Assembly: GCA_023391415.1 (NCBI GenBank) | Contig: JAEWAY010000012.1 | Coordinates: 62,001 to 126,000 of the forward strand | DNA length: 64,000 bases | Direction of reading: 5' to 3' | DNA from: Bacteroidota bacterium | GTDB taxonomy: Bacteria > Bacteroidota > Bacteroidia > Cytophagales > Cytophagaceae | In this document: positions 1-8,766 of the stretch, piece by piece | How positions within the stretch are numbered: the stretch's first letter is position 1 | How the letters are laid out: each line of letters opens with the position of its first letter | The notes under the pieces: generated by a model | Told to the model about the DNA's origin: nothing | The model's input: only the letters and a program-made list of their open reading frames with translations | Database searches by the model: none | Translations under genes and position numbers: made by a program

Positions 1-153
1 TCCCCATGTGAAAGTAAACGTAATGTCGCTTTGAGATGTCCAATCACTTTTTACATCAACCCCTAACCACTTTTTTATTTCATCCGGTTTTGTCAGAACA
101 GTCCAAACTGTCTTGATGTCGGATTTCAACTGTCTATCTTTTTTTATGACCAT
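1..153 (-). CDS. SRPBCC (AHSA1-like) domain protein, truncated by window edge
   Basis: The 51 visible N-terminal residues begin MVIKKDRQLK and continue with a TVWTVLTKPDEIKKWL stretch. This is the usual first helix region of START/AHSA1-like (activator of Hsp90 ATPase homologue) small-molecule binding proteins, where an aliphatic-rich helix is followed by 'P..I..W'. The start is fixed because an in-frame TAA lies just upstream of the ATG. The rest of the gene is outside the window, so the ligand and function cannot be judged. The family assignment rests only on this short segment. Confidence 0.55.
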   Translation of the reverse strand, partial: MVIKKDRQLKSDIKTVWTVLTKPDEIKKWLGVDVKSDWTSQSDITFTFTWG

Positions 154-186
154 GCTTTTGCTCTCTATTCCACGCGTTTAATACAT

Positions 187-294
187 TTATAACCAATATT
201 TCCCCTTCATGGAAAACAAATAATCATGGCAACCCTTCTCCGTTCTGAATTTATCACAAGATTCCAGATAATTAAGTCCTGTAAATTGTTTCAT
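187..294 (-). pseudogene. N-terminal remnant resembling an IS1595-family transposase
   Basis: A 35-codon frame reads MKQFTGLNYLESCDKF, then CHDYLFSMKGKYWL and a stop. IS1595-type transposases of Bacteroidota typically begin with a segment of the form 'F..L..LEF...F.....C..YL...KW..GY.C..C', and the spacing of F, C, YL and K.YW here fits that opening. The frame stops before the zinc-ribbon cysteines and the catalytic DDE-like region, and nothing downstream continues it. I read it as a decayed fragment. It could be a chance short frame; the assignment is by pattern only. Confidence 0.35.
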
Positions 295-381
295 ATCTCC
301 TAACTTTGACTCAAAGCTAAGAGCCCGGAACACGCCCAATCCGCGGACCGCGATTTATCAGCCTGATCCTATTTGAATACT

Positions 382-2766
382 TTATTTACGTATAAACTTA
401 AGTATTTCAAACTCTGAACCATTCCAGGCGCTAATCATGTAGACGCCCGGATGATAGTTTTCCCCGATCATGATCTCCTGATTGGTGGCTACTTCCCTGC
501 TTTCTATCAATCGGCCGAGCGCGTCATGTACCGTGATCTTGCTTATGGAGGTATTGGAAGCGATCACGGTAAGATAAGCGGCTCCGGATGAAGGGTTGGG
601 ACGAAGCATGGTATATAACGCGTTGTTTTCAACAGTTACAACATCGGAATACGCGAAGTCGCCATCAAAGTCAACCTGTTTGATCCGATAATAAACAACA
701 CCTTTAGGCGCGTGGTAGTCAGTAAAGTCATATAGTATGAGGTCTTTGCTGTCTCCATGTCCTTCCACGCGGCCTATTGTAATCCAGTCTCCGTCGATTA
801 GCCGTTCGATTTCGAAGTGACTGTTGTTCTTTTCAGTAGCGGTAGCCCAGTATACCTGAATGTTTTCATGCGCTTTAATCGCCCGGACGTATACAAACTC
901 TACGGGCAATATACATATGTCGTAAGCGAATACGGGTACTGAGGCGCAGGATGACGGAGTTTTTATTGTCCAATTAAAAAAAACGCCAGAGTTACCATTT
1001 TTTGAAGGGATATCAATGACACCAGGAATAGAATACGAGGAAGAGTTTCCATTGGCATACATCAAATCTGGAATAGACGCAGTGCTTGTTAGTGTGTAAT
1101 TACTTCCCGCAGGAATTAGAAAGTTTAGATTAATAGGAGTCGGAGGACCGGGTGTCGGATTGTAATTTACAAGTCCGCCACAGGTAATGGTAATAGGATC
1201 TGATTCAGTAAAAAGAACATTGTCTTTTAATAACTGTACTTTAAATGGCTCCGATTGTGTTCCTGCTGCTTTTTGATAGCATATGCTAGGGCTCCAATAT
1301 GTCGCGCTTGCGACAAAGTATACTGAATCAAGTATCAAGTCGGTTTGAGCGGTGAAATTTCTACTTACATCGCCTGAATACCAGATCTGATCAGCGTTCC
1401 CGTATAAAGGGCCGATAAGTGGGTGTGTTTCTATGGTAATATCTCTCGCGTACAAAGTATCTCCCAATGTTATGCCTGCCAGATCATAATACCAGGTACT
1501 GTCGGCGAGCAGATTGCCTTGCGCGTCGTACCACGCGTAATTGGTCCCGGGCGGGCTTACTGAAAAGCGAATGGTCGTATCCGGATTGGTCGTCAGACAA
1601 AACGGGACATTATTAGGAATTGGCTGACCCGACTTCAGGGAGACGTTGATAGAATCCGTCTGTGTTTCGCATTTAGGATCGGTGACCACTACCTTGTACT
1701 CCGCTTCTTCGTTGACGTATAAGGTTTTGCTTTTTCCAAGTATGAGGGGGGCGCCATCCTTGTACCATTGATATGTGACGTTAGGTCCCTCATGTGTCGC
1801 GTTGAGCGTGAGGGAGGCGGGATCGCAAAGCTCGATGTCGTGTCCCAGATCAACGATAAATTTGTCCGATATATAGATCGAGTCGATCTTGGTACAGGAT
1901 CCGGCTTGGTTGATACATACATAATACATTCCGGCGGAGCTCGCTTCAATTGTTTGCTTACCCGCGTCGGCGGGACCTGTAGACCAGGTTAAGCTCTGTC
2001 CTACGTTGAGCGTAACATTGGGATCCAGAGTAAAACTGGTCGCGTCCGTACCGCAAAAACTAAGGTCGGGTCCCAGTTCGGGTTGTTCTACATAGGAATC
2101 GGGAGGACATCCCAGCGCGAAAGTGATATCGTCTAAGCCGAAGTCGTCACGGTCAGGGCCATCCGCGTTGGGCTGCGTATCGATGATTTGGATGGTGATG
2201 GTACCTTTCGTAACTCCGGAATACCAAAGCTGGGAATAGTTGATCCATTGACCTGGTGTTATCGGAGCGTCAATGACTTCCGGCATCATGATACCATTGA
2301 TTACAAACCTTAGCTGAGCGTAGGTATTGGGGGTGGTTCCAATCGTTGTGATCCATGTCTCAAAGTAATAATAACTACTATCTTGCACCGCGATTTCCTG
2401 TTCCCACACGATGGGTGAAAAATTTCCCTTGCCATCGACCATCATAAATTTGTTACCAGTACGCGGAGAACCGACGAAAGCGCTTTGGAAACGCCCACCG
2501 CAAGGAGTCGCTTCGCTGGGGTTGGAACCTATATAATATTGATCAGGCTCCGACCATTGATTGTTATGGCAATTACAGGCTAGATCGTTCCAACTACAGG
2601 ATATATCCGTCCTGAATCCCGTGTCTCCATCCTCAAAGCCTCCATTGACCACCAGGTTGGGACCGGAAACTTTTGATTTATCGCAAAGATCAACCTGCGC
2701 TTCGCTTCGCGCTGAAAGGAGCAGAAGCAGGAACAGGCTATATAGTGGAAGTAGTTTTATATTCAT
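382..2766 (-). CDS. Secreted multidomain protein with T9SS type A sorting domain
   Basis: A 794-residue protein with a signal peptide (residues 1-23, hydrophobic LFLLLLLSA core). A cysteine-containing N-terminal region follows, starting at the VVNGGFEDGDTGF motif typical of carbohydrate-binding or jelly-roll-like secreted modules. Ig/PKD-like segments come next (around 'ADYKVVVTD'-type strands with paired cysteines). A VEFVYVRAIKAHENIQVYW segment before a fibronectin-like strand pattern commonly precedes Por sorting domains. The last ~75 residues (LRPNPSSGAAYLTV ... GVYMISAW ... KFIRK) are a type A T9SS C-terminal domain, so the protein is probably exported through the type IX system and cell-attached or released. 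It stands alone, with an intergenic region on each side. The specific binding target or enzymatic role is not visible. Confidence 0.85.
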   Translation of the reverse strand: MNIKLLPLYSLFLLLLLSARSEAQVDLCDKSKVSGPNLVVNGGFEDGDTGFRTDISCSWNDLACNCHNNQWSEPDQYYIGSNPSEATPCGGRFQSAFVGSPRTGNKFMMVDGKGNFSPIVWEQEIAVQDSSYYYFETWITTIGTTPNTYAQLRFVINGIMMPEVIDAPITPGQWINYSQLWYSGVTKGTITIQIIDTQPNADGPDRDDFGLDDITFALGCPPDSYVEQPELGPDLSFCGTDATSFTLDPNVTLNVGQSLTWSTGPADAGKQTIEASSAGMYYVCINQAGSCTKIDSIYISDKFIVDLGHDIELCDPASLTLNATHEGPNVTYQWYKDGAPLILGKSKTLYVNEEAEYKVVVTDPKCETQTDSINVSLKSGQPIPNNVPFCLTTNPDTTIRFSVSPPGTNYAWYDAQGNLLADSTWYYDLAGITLGDTLYARDITIETHPLIGPLYGNADQIWYSGDVSRNFTAQTDLILDSVYFVASATYWSPSICYQKAAGTQSEPFKVQLLKDNVLFTESDPITITCGGLVNYNPTPGPPTPINLNFLIPAGSNYTLTSTASIPDLMYANGNSSSYSIPGVIDIPSKNGNSGVFFNWTIKTPSSCASVPVFAYDICILPVEFVYVRAIKAHENIQVYWATATEKNNSHFEIERLIDGDWITIGRVEGHGDSKDLILYDFTDYHAPKGVVYYRIKQVDFDGDFAYSDVVTVENNALYTMLRPNPSSGAAYLTVIASNTSISKITVHDALGRLIESREVATNQEIMIGENYHPGVYMISAWNGSEFEILKFIRK

Positions 2767-2934
2767 AAAACATAGGATAAGAGGTTTGGGTTAAATTACT
2801 GTTTTTCTATGAGTAAAACAATTTACCAGAATAAACAACAATTCCAATATGTTATTTTACTTGCAAAAGTAATATAAAGTTACATATGTTCATAAAATCT
2901 CACAGATCATCAGACGAGTATCGATAAAATAAAG

Positions 2935-2966
2935 ACTGGATTCATAATTTCTTAAATGAATCCGGT
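2935..2966. repeat. 11-bp inverted repeat upstream of the DUF4142 gene
   Basis: Arms actggattcat and atgaatccggt pair over 11 positions with one G-T wobble around a 10-base A/T loop. It lies about 80 bases before the DUF4142 start in a 277-base gene-free stretch. There is no plus-strand gene just upstream for it to terminate, and it is followed only by a short T run. It may be an operator or a leader stem-loop. The structure is seen in the sequence; its function is unknown. Confidence 0.35.
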
Positions 2967-3043
2967 TTTCAAACATAAACTTTCCTTGCCGGTTAATGTT
3001 GAGGTTGTTTATTGATAAATACATGATAATCTTTTTAAAGTAT

Positions 3044-3622
3044 ATGAAAAAAGAACTGTTATACATGCTGGGGCTGGGCGTTGTCCTGCTCGGCGCTTGC
3101 GATACGATCGATCAGCAAAAGGAAAAAGATATGGCGGTTAGCTCTGTCGGATCCTCAACGGATAATGCCAAAAAGTCTGAGAAGTTTGTAAAAGACGCTT
3201 ACCGGAATAACCTTAAACTGATTGAAATCGGGAAGCTCGGTCAAAAAAACGCGTCCGGGGCTGAAGTGAAGGCTTTCGCCGATAAACTGGTAGAGCATCA
3301 TACAAGGATGAATGAAGAGTTGCTCGAAATAGCCGGAGATCTTTCCATTGAACAACCCAAAGGCTCTGAGAGAAAAATACCGGATATCGGCGCGTTGGAA
3401 AAAGAAAAAGCCGGAAATAAATTTGACAAGCATTTTTTAAAAATGACCGCTAAACGTCACAAAAAAGATTTGAATCTCTATGAAAACGCGGGCGAAGAAC
3501 TGGAACAGGAACAATTAAGGAATTACGCGATCAGTAATATACCCGCTATTCAGGAGCATCTTGACCAGGCGGAGTCTCTGGAAGCTTCCGTCAAATCGGA
3601 TTCGGATGACGCGAATATGTAA
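3044..3622 (+). CDS. DUF4142 lipoprotein (ferritin-like predicted outer membrane protein)
   Basis: A 192-residue lipoprotein. The frame opens further upstream, but the ATG at 3044 puts a proper lipoprotein signal (MKKELLYMLGLGVVLLGAC) at the N terminus, with Cys19 as the acylation site, so this start is preferred. Residues ~45-185 form the all-helical DUF4142 domain: 'FVKDAYRNNLKLIEIGKLG', 'VKAFADKLVEHHTRMNEEL', and a second helix pair with FLKMTAKRHKKDLNLYE. The His- and Glu-rich helices resemble ferritin-like bundles. The family is common in Bacteroidota and Proteobacteria and has been linked to stress responses, but no enzymatic activity is established. It is monocistronic and ends in a hairpin. 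Confidence 0.85.
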   Translation: MKKELLYMLGLGVVLLGACDTIDQQKEKDMAVSSVGSSTDNAKKSEKFVKDAYRNNLKLIEIGKLGQKNASGAEVKAFADKLVEHHTRMNEELLEIAGDLSIEQPKGSERKIPDIGALEKEKAGNKFDKHFLKMTAKRHKKDLNLYENAGEELEQEQLRNYAISNIPAIQEHLDQAESLEASVKSDSDDANM

Positions 3623-3635
3623 AAAGTTTTAGAAG

Positions 3636-3672
3636 ACAAAGTGTCTGTCGCGGCGCGCGGCAGACACTTTGT
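3636..3672. terminator. 12-bp stem hairpin between convergent genes
   Basis: Perfect arms acaaagtgtctg (3636-3647) and cagacactttgt (3661-3672) enclose a GC-rich loop. It lies 14 bases after the DUF4142 stop and 34 bases before the ppc stop on the other strand, so it can serve both convergent transcripts. No long U-tract follows on either strand, so it may act as a Rho-independent-like barrier or as 3' end protection. Confidence 0.6.
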
Positions 3673-3705
3673 AATTAGTCTCATATATTCATGGAGCTCA
3701 CAAAA

Positions 3706-6282
3706 TCAGGCGGAGTTTCTTTCAGCGTTGATAATGCCAAAGGAACACCTGATTACAAGTTTTTCATAAACATTGCGCTCTCCATTTTGCACCTCTTTTT
3801 CATCCAGGTCTCGGACTTTGGACAAGGCGTACTGTTGTATAGCGACAAGTGGTAGTTCGATTCGTTGCCTCATCTGTATAGAAAGGTGATCGATCGGCTT
3901 GTCTTCCATCAGATCAGTCATTCCGGTCAGTTTTAGTATATAGTGGCGTGTAAGTTCATACTCTTCGTAGATCTTTTGCCATATTTTTCCAAAGATGGGA
4001 TGATCCGCCAGATACGCGGTGGCGGGAAAATAGCTTTTCTTCATAGCCATTTCGCAGTTGCCAATCAGCGTTCTGAAAAACAGGGAGTTTTTGAAGAGAT
4101 TTTCCACTTCCTTCCATTTTCCCTGTTCATCCATGAATTTCAACGATGATCCTACTCCGTAATAACCTGGCAGATTCTGCTTCAACTGACTCCATGCTCC
4201 CACATACGGCACGGCTCTCAGATCGTTCAGGTTAAGCTTTTGATCGCTGCTTCTTTTGGAGGGGCGGCTACCAATATTGGTTTCCGCGTAGTAACGAAGC
4301 GGACTCGCGTAGTTCAGATAATCCAGAAAATCCGGATCAGTTTTTATTTCGTTAAAGGCTTCATAGCTTTTGTCGGCCAGCGCCTGCAACATCTCTTCTT
4401 CGGAACCTGTAAGTGTAAAGTCTCTGGAAGCGAACAGGGCGTTGCTTATTCCCGCGTGCATCAATTGCTCCATATTGAAGCGGGCGGAGTGTATATTGCC
4501 GAAGTTGGAGCTTACGGTTTGCCCTTGTACTGTCAGTTGGATTTCCTTATTGGAAATGTTGTTGCCCATGGAAGCGTAGAATTGATGCGTTTTTCCCCCT
4601 CCTCTCGCGGGCGGTCCTCCCCTTCCGTCAAAGAATATGACTTCGATATCGTATTTCTTGGCGACCGCGCTCAGATTCTCCTTCGCCTTGTAGATACTCC
4701 AGTTCGCCATCAGATACCCGCCATCCTTGGTGCCGTCTGAAAATCCAAGCATAATCGTTTGCGTATCGCCTCGTCTTTTCAGGTGCTCGCGGTATATGTC
4801 GTTTTCATAGAGTGTTTTCATCACATGGCCGGCGTGTCTCAGGTCGTCGATCGTCTCGAACAAAGGTACGATATCGACATGGATAGCGTCGTCCCAGCCG
4901 CTCATTTTCAGGAGGGCGAAAACTTCAAGGACACTCAGCGGACTTGTAGCGTGGCTGATAATATAACGGTGACAACCCTGTTCTCCATTAATTTTCTGAA
5001 TAGTCTTAATGGTAGCCATAGTATCCAGGGTATCTTTTTGTACGGCGTCTTCTATCAGGCCGGAATCCAATTTTCCTGAACAATTGACTAGCAGCTTTAT
5101 TTTTTCTTCTTCCGGTAGCGTCGCGTAGTCACTGGGAAGGATAGATGTTTTTTCCGCCACGATCGATATCAGTTGTTCGTGAACAGAGCTGTCCTGCCTG
5201 ATATCCAGGGAGGCGAAATACAGCCCGAACAAGTCTACCTTGCATAAGAAGTTGTCTACAAGGTTTATAAATAATCCATTGTGGTGTTTTACAAGTTTTT
5301 CTTTAATAGTCAGCAGAATATCCTTGATATACTCTTTGGACAGGTCTGTTTTGTGACCGGGGATAAACAGGTTGTCGTACAGTTTGTTTTCAAGATCCTG
5401 TAGCATGTTTTCCACGCCGCGGAAGGTCAACCTTCGCTTCAGTCTTCTGACATCCATGTAATAGGATTTGATGATCCCGCCTCTCAGAGCTTCCGCTACC
5501 TTGAGGGTGGTGTCTACCTGCACGTATGGGTTGCCGTCGCGATCGCCGCCTGGCCAGAATCCCATTCGGATCAGGGGGTTGTCGGGTGAAATAGCTTCCG
5601 GAAACTGACTTTTCAGATAAGAAAGTATATTGCCGGCAGCCTGGTAAAAGACGTTTTCCAAAAACCATATCAGGCTGACCGCTTCATCGAAAGGCGTCGG
5701 CTTCTCCTTTTTAAAGAAGGGGGTAATGGCCAATTGCTGCAGGTAGGTATTTACCTGCGCGGTATTGTCGTTGACGAGCGCTTTGGCCAGGTCGTTGATG
5801 ATACCAAGTACTGTGCTCGGGTAAAACTGCGTAGGGTGCGCTGTCAAAACGAGACGAACGGAAAAGTCTTTCAGCTTTTCCGCCAGCTTGGTGGTATCCT
5901 GCTCCCTGCTGATTTCCGATTGCAGATGCTTGAGGGTACCGCTGCCGTTCATATCGTGTATGTCTTGAAACGCGGCGTCTTCCAGAGCGTCAAACAGTAC
6001 GACTTGCCTTTCGGCGTACTGAACAAAACGAAACAGCAGGTCTATTTTTTCCTGATCATTGGTATAACTTGTATATTGCTCCAGAAATGAGTCGATTATC
6101 TCGACCGGGCTTTGTTTTTTACTAAAACCTTCTTCACAGTGCAATAAAAACAAAGAGAGCAATACTCCTGTTTTTTCTACTTTATGAAATGGAAGGGATG
6201 TAAAAAGACTGTTGTATAGTTGAAATTTGATTCCAACCAGGTTTTTAAAAAGACTTAATGTACTATTCGACGACGTTTCCAT
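3706..6282 (-). CDS. ppc: Phosphoenolpyruvate carboxylase
   Basis: An 858-residue enzyme that adds bicarbonate to PEP to form oxaloacetate, an anaplerotic reaction feeding the TCA cycle in the cytoplasm. Hallmarks are in order: TAHPT with the catalytic His (~147-151), the glycine-rich PEP/Mg site FWPGGDRDGNP (~242-252), FSDGTKDGG (~514-522) and the second catalytic loop FDGRGGPPARGG (~551-562). The family's usual length is about 850-950, so the gene is complete. The C terminus reads RNSA rather than the common RNTG. It is monocistronic, with 280 gene-free bases upstream and a hairpin region downstream. Confidence 0.96.
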   Translation of the reverse strand: METSSNSTLSLFKNLVGIKFQLYNSLFTSLPFHKVEKTGVLLSLFLLHCEEGFSKKQSPVEIIDSFLEQYTSYTNDQEKIDLLFRFVQYAERQVVLFDALEDAAFQDIHDMNGSGTLKHLQSEISREQDTTKLAEKLKDFSVRLVLTAHPTQFYPSTVLGIINDLAKALVNDNTAQVNTYLQQLAITPFFKKEKPTPFDEAVSLIWFLENVFYQAAGNILSYLKSQFPEAISPDNPLIRMGFWPGGDRDGNPYVQVDTTLKVAEALRGGIIKSYYMDVRRLKRRLTFRGVENMLQDLENKLYDNLFIPGHKTDLSKEYIKDILLTIKEKLVKHHNGLFINLVDNFLCKVDLFGLYFASLDIRQDSSVHEQLISIVAEKTSILPSDYATLPEEEKIKLLVNCSGKLDSGLIEDAVQKDTLDTMATIKTIQKINGEQGCHRYIISHATSPLSVLEVFALLKMSGWDDAIHVDIVPLFETIDDLRHAGHVMKTLYENDIYREHLKRRGDTQTIMLGFSDGTKDGGYLMANWSIYKAKENLSAVAKKYDIEVIFFDGRGGPPARGGGKTHQFYASMGNNISNKEIQLTVQGQTVSSNFGNIHSARFNMEQLMHAGISNALFASRDFTLTGSEEEMLQALADKSYEAFNEIKTDPDFLDYLNYASPLRYYAETNIGSRPSKRSSDQKLNLNDLRAVPYVGAWSQLKQNLPGYYGVGSSLKFMDEQGKWKEVENLFKNSLFFRTLIGNCEMAMKKSYFPATAYLADHPIFGKIWQKIYEEYELTRHYILKLTGMTDLMEDKPIDHLSIQMRQRIELPLVAIQQYALSKVRDLDEKEVQNGERNVYEKLVIRCSFGIINAERNSA

Positions 6283-6568
6283 AAAAATATTTGGCCTTCC
6301 GTTATAGGGGCTTGTATGGTCATGAAACTAATATAAAAATAGGTTTAAAAAAAATTTAAGGAATAAAAAAATGCTATAATTTATAGTTTTAATATTGAAT
6401 TTAAGCGCGTTGTGGTAATAAAATTAATTAACCATGAAATATTGGATATTTTTGATTGTTCTTAATAGTATGTCCCATGATCTGAAACCACGCGTTGTCT
6501 TGTCGCGTTTCCGGGATTGTTGACAGGCTGTATATAATTAAAGAAAATATAAATTATTAAATTTGAAT

Positions 6569-6964
6569 ATGGAAAAACAGGTGCCGGAAGAAGTGCTGGG
6601 CGTAAAGCTGGATGAAGCGGCTATTGAACGATTGAAATCGGGTAAGGAAACTGCTCTGATCAGTGGGTTTATAAGTCAGAAAAACGGAAAGGCATTTGAC
6701 GCTTATCTTAGTCTGACATCCAACAATCAGATTCGTTTTCGTTTTCCGCCAAGAAAAAAGACTCCCGTTAAGGTTCCCGACAAGATTCCGACTAAAATCG
6801 GCGGGGTTGAGCTGGAGCCGGATGATATTGAGGAATTGAAGGCGGGCCGGGAAACCAAGCTTATCGTCGGATTGGAAAGTAAAAAGAAAGGGAAGTTTTA
6901 TGACGCGTATCTGCGCTGGCATCCTGAAAAAGGCGTTATATTCCGCTTTCCCGGTCAGGACTGA
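6569..6964 (+). CDS. Two-repeat DUF3945-like protein
   Basis: A 131-residue protein made of two copies of a ~58-residue unit: 'VLGVKLDEAAIERLKSGKE...GKAFDAYLSL...IRFRFP' (residues ~8-64) and 'IGGVELEPDDIEELKAGRE...GKFYDAYLRW...VIFRFP' (~73-128). The unit matches the DUF3945 type repeat (GVxLxxxxxxxLKxGxxxxxxGxxxxxGxxFxAxxxxxxxxxxxxFxFx). That repeat is best known as the C-terminal tail of mobile-element topoisomerases and large Bacteroides proteins. The ATG at 6569 is chosen over an in-frame TTG two codons earlier. The gene ends 12 bases before truC and is probably cotranscribed with it. Function is unknown; nucleic-acid binding is only a guess from relatives. Confidence 0.7.
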   Translation: MEKQVPEEVLGVKLDEAAIERLKSGKETALISGFISQKNGKAFDAYLSLTSNNQIRFRFPPRKKTPVKVPDKIPTKIGGVELEPDDIEELKAGRETKLIVGLESKKKGKFYDAYLRWHPEKGVIFRFPGQD

Positions 6965-6976
6965 CATTCTATAATT

Positions 6977-7678
6977 ATGGAATTGGAAATTCTGTATCAG
7001 GACGAAAATCTGATCGCGATCAATAAGCCTCATGGACTTCTGGTACATAAAACCAGATTGGCGAACGATACGGAAGAGTTCGCCCTCCAACGCTTGCGCG
7101 ATCAGCTCGGCCGTCATGTCTATCCGGCGCACAGGATTGATCGCAAGACGGGAGGTGTCCTGCTGTTTACTTTTAATCAGGAAACCCTGACGGCTGTCAG
7201 AAAATTATTCGATACGCGTGAAGTCGATAAGACTTATCTGGCGGTTGTTCGAGGATTTACCGACGATACAGGCGAGATCGATTATCCTTTGAAAAATGAG
7301 CGCGGAAAATCACAGGAGGCGATTACCATATACAGAACCCTGGAAAGAGTGGAGGTCGGCATTCCGTTTGGCCGTTACGCTACTCAGCGTTACTCTCTTG
7401 TGCGCGCTTTCCCGCTGACGGGGCGTACGCATCAGATCAGAAAGCATTTCGCGCATATTCTGCATCCCATTATCGGAGATCGTCCTCATGGATGCAACAA
7501 GCAAAACAAGTTTTTTAAGGAACAGTGGAACATGACGACGATGCTGTTGCACGCGTTTAGTCTGGAGTTCACGCGGCCGATGTCCGGTAAACGTCTCCTG
7601 ATACGGGCTATGCCGGGAAAAGACTTTACGACAACCCTCGGCGCGTTGGGATTTCAGTACGCTCCTGATAAGGATTGA
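6977..7678 (+). CDS. truC: tRNA pseudouridine synthase C (RluA family)
   Basis: A 233-residue RluA-family pseudouridine synthase. The catalytic motif HRIDRKTGG (catalytic Asp) lies near residues 52-60, after the typical opening 'LEILYQDENLIAINKPHGLLVH'. The late GRTHQIRKHFAHILHPIIGD motif is diagnostic of the family. The short single-domain form without an S4 domain and the 'H.Y..HRIDRKTGG..LF' wording match TruC, which makes pseudouridine 65 in tRNA in E. coli; substrate identity here is by homology. Its 3' end overlaps the convergent metalloprotease-like gene by 25 bases. Confidence 0.88.
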   Translation: MELEILYQDENLIAINKPHGLLVHKTRLANDTEEFALQRLRDQLGRHVYPAHRIDRKTGGVLLFTFNQETLTAVRKLFDTREVDKTYLAVVRGFTDDTGEIDYPLKNERGKSQEAITIYRTLERVEVGIPFGRYATQRYSLVRAFPLTGRTHQIRKHFAHILHPIIGDRPHGCNKQNKFFKEQWNMTTMLLHAFSLEFTRPMSGKRLLIRAMPGKDFTTTLGALGFQYAPDKD

Positions 7679-8238
7679 TGAGTGAGCTGACGATCAGCGC
7701 TCTCCCATCCTTTACGGATAGCGGCCAGTCTGCTTACGCGTCCGGGATGGCTTTCCGTGTCCTGGATTCTGCCAATGGTATTGATCGCGGCCTGCGCTTC
7801 CACCAGGGTCGCTCCCATTTTGCGAAGGATAAATCCCGCGAACTGATCGGCTTCCAATTCGGCTTCCAGATCGCTTTTGTCATATGAAATGGGATGTCCG
7901 TTCAGATGATGACCCAGTTCATGCGCGAGGACGCTTACACCCGCCCAATACGTTTTACTTTTTCGGTTAATTTTGGCGATATAGTCTTTATTGTACAGAA
8001 TCACTCTCTTCTTGTTCCGAATCGCCGCTTTCGCGTTTTTTACGTCGGCCTCCCGAACTTCAAAATTTGGGCATAAGCCCACATGGGCGATGATGGCGCT
8101 AATGATTTCCGGCACTTCGCTGTCCTTATTCAGAAACTCGCATCGCTGGAATATGGCGGTATCTTCAAAACCCGGGATGGCGGCGCCTGGAAAATAAAAC
8201 AGCGATAATATAACAAGTAAAAAGAGGGATTTTTTCAT
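7654..8238 (-). CDS. Secreted HExxH metallopeptidase-like protein (M48-like)
   Basis: A 194-residue protein with a signal peptide (residues ~1-20, ending PGAAIPG) and a zinc-binding AHELGHHLNGH motif around residues 105-115. A downstream ELEADQFAGFILRKMGA segment provides the third ligand, as in M48 and related gluzincins, where the Glu of E..AD completes the site. No transmembrane helices follow, unlike HtpX, so the protein should be periplasmic or surface-exposed. Substrate is unknown. It overlaps truC tail-to-tail by 25 bases. Confidence 0.75.
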   Translation of the reverse strand: MKKSLFLLVILSLFYFPGAAIPGFEDTAIFQRCEFLNKDSEVPEIISAIIAHVGLCPNFEVREADVKNAKAAIRNKKRVILYNKDYIAKINRKSKTYWAGVSVLAHELGHHLNGHPISYDKSDLEAELEADQFAGFILRKMGATLVEAQAAINTIGRIQDTESHPGRVSRLAAIRKGWESADRQLTHQSLSGAY

Positions 8239-8352
8239 CCTATTGAAAACTACCGGTTGACTTTCTTAGTTCCAAAGCTAAATACTTCACGCGATGATTG
8301 ACTTTTTCAGGGATTTGATATTCTTTAGCGTAGAGAATAAAAAATATTTATT

Positions 8353-8697
8353 ATGAAAAGAACACTGTTTTTTCTGCCGTTGATCCTTTTGCTTTTCACC
8401 GGGTTTCAACTGTTCAAGACTAGTCTCCGTATTACGGTACTGAACGACTTGGGCAATGTTGAAAGCGAGGCGGTCGTGAAAGTCTATAAGACAGAAGAGG
8501 ACTACGCTCAGGGTGTTCATGTGGTAAAGGAAGGCAAAACGGATAAAAAAGGTGTTGTGACGTTTCAGGATCTGGAAGCCATCCCATATTTTATAAGCGC
8601 GGAAAAAGGTGATATGAACAATGTCGGCGCGGGTGAAAAAACGGAGGCTCTGGAGACGGGAAAACTAAATAGGATCAACGTCATTATTTCGGAGTAA
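8353..8697 (+). CDS. Small secreted protein with carboxypeptidase-regulatory-like beta fold
   Basis: 114 residues: a hydrophobic signal segment (residues ~3-19, 'LFFLPLILLLFTGFQLF') followed by about 90 residues patterned as a beta sandwich. 'LRITVLNDLGNVESEAVVKVYKTEEDY' and 'GKTDKKGVVTFQDLEAIPYFISAEKG' resemble the transthyretin-like/CarboxypepD_reg-like or SpaA-like domains used as structural modules in Bacteroidota surface proteins. No lipobox Cys or T9SS domain is visible. It is divergent from the metallopeptidase and 69 bases before the GH3 gene. No specific function can be assigned. Confidence 0.65.
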   Translation: MKRTLFFLPLILLLFTGFQLFKTSLRITVLNDLGNVESEAVVKVYKTEEDYAQGVHVVKEGKTDKKGVVTFQDLEAIPYFISAEKGDMNNVGAGEKTEALETGKLNRINVIISE

Positions 8698-8766
8698 CTT
8701 TCCCGATATTCAAAGGTTTACAAGGAGGCTAAAATATATTTACGTTCAATAATAACAAGTACTGAT

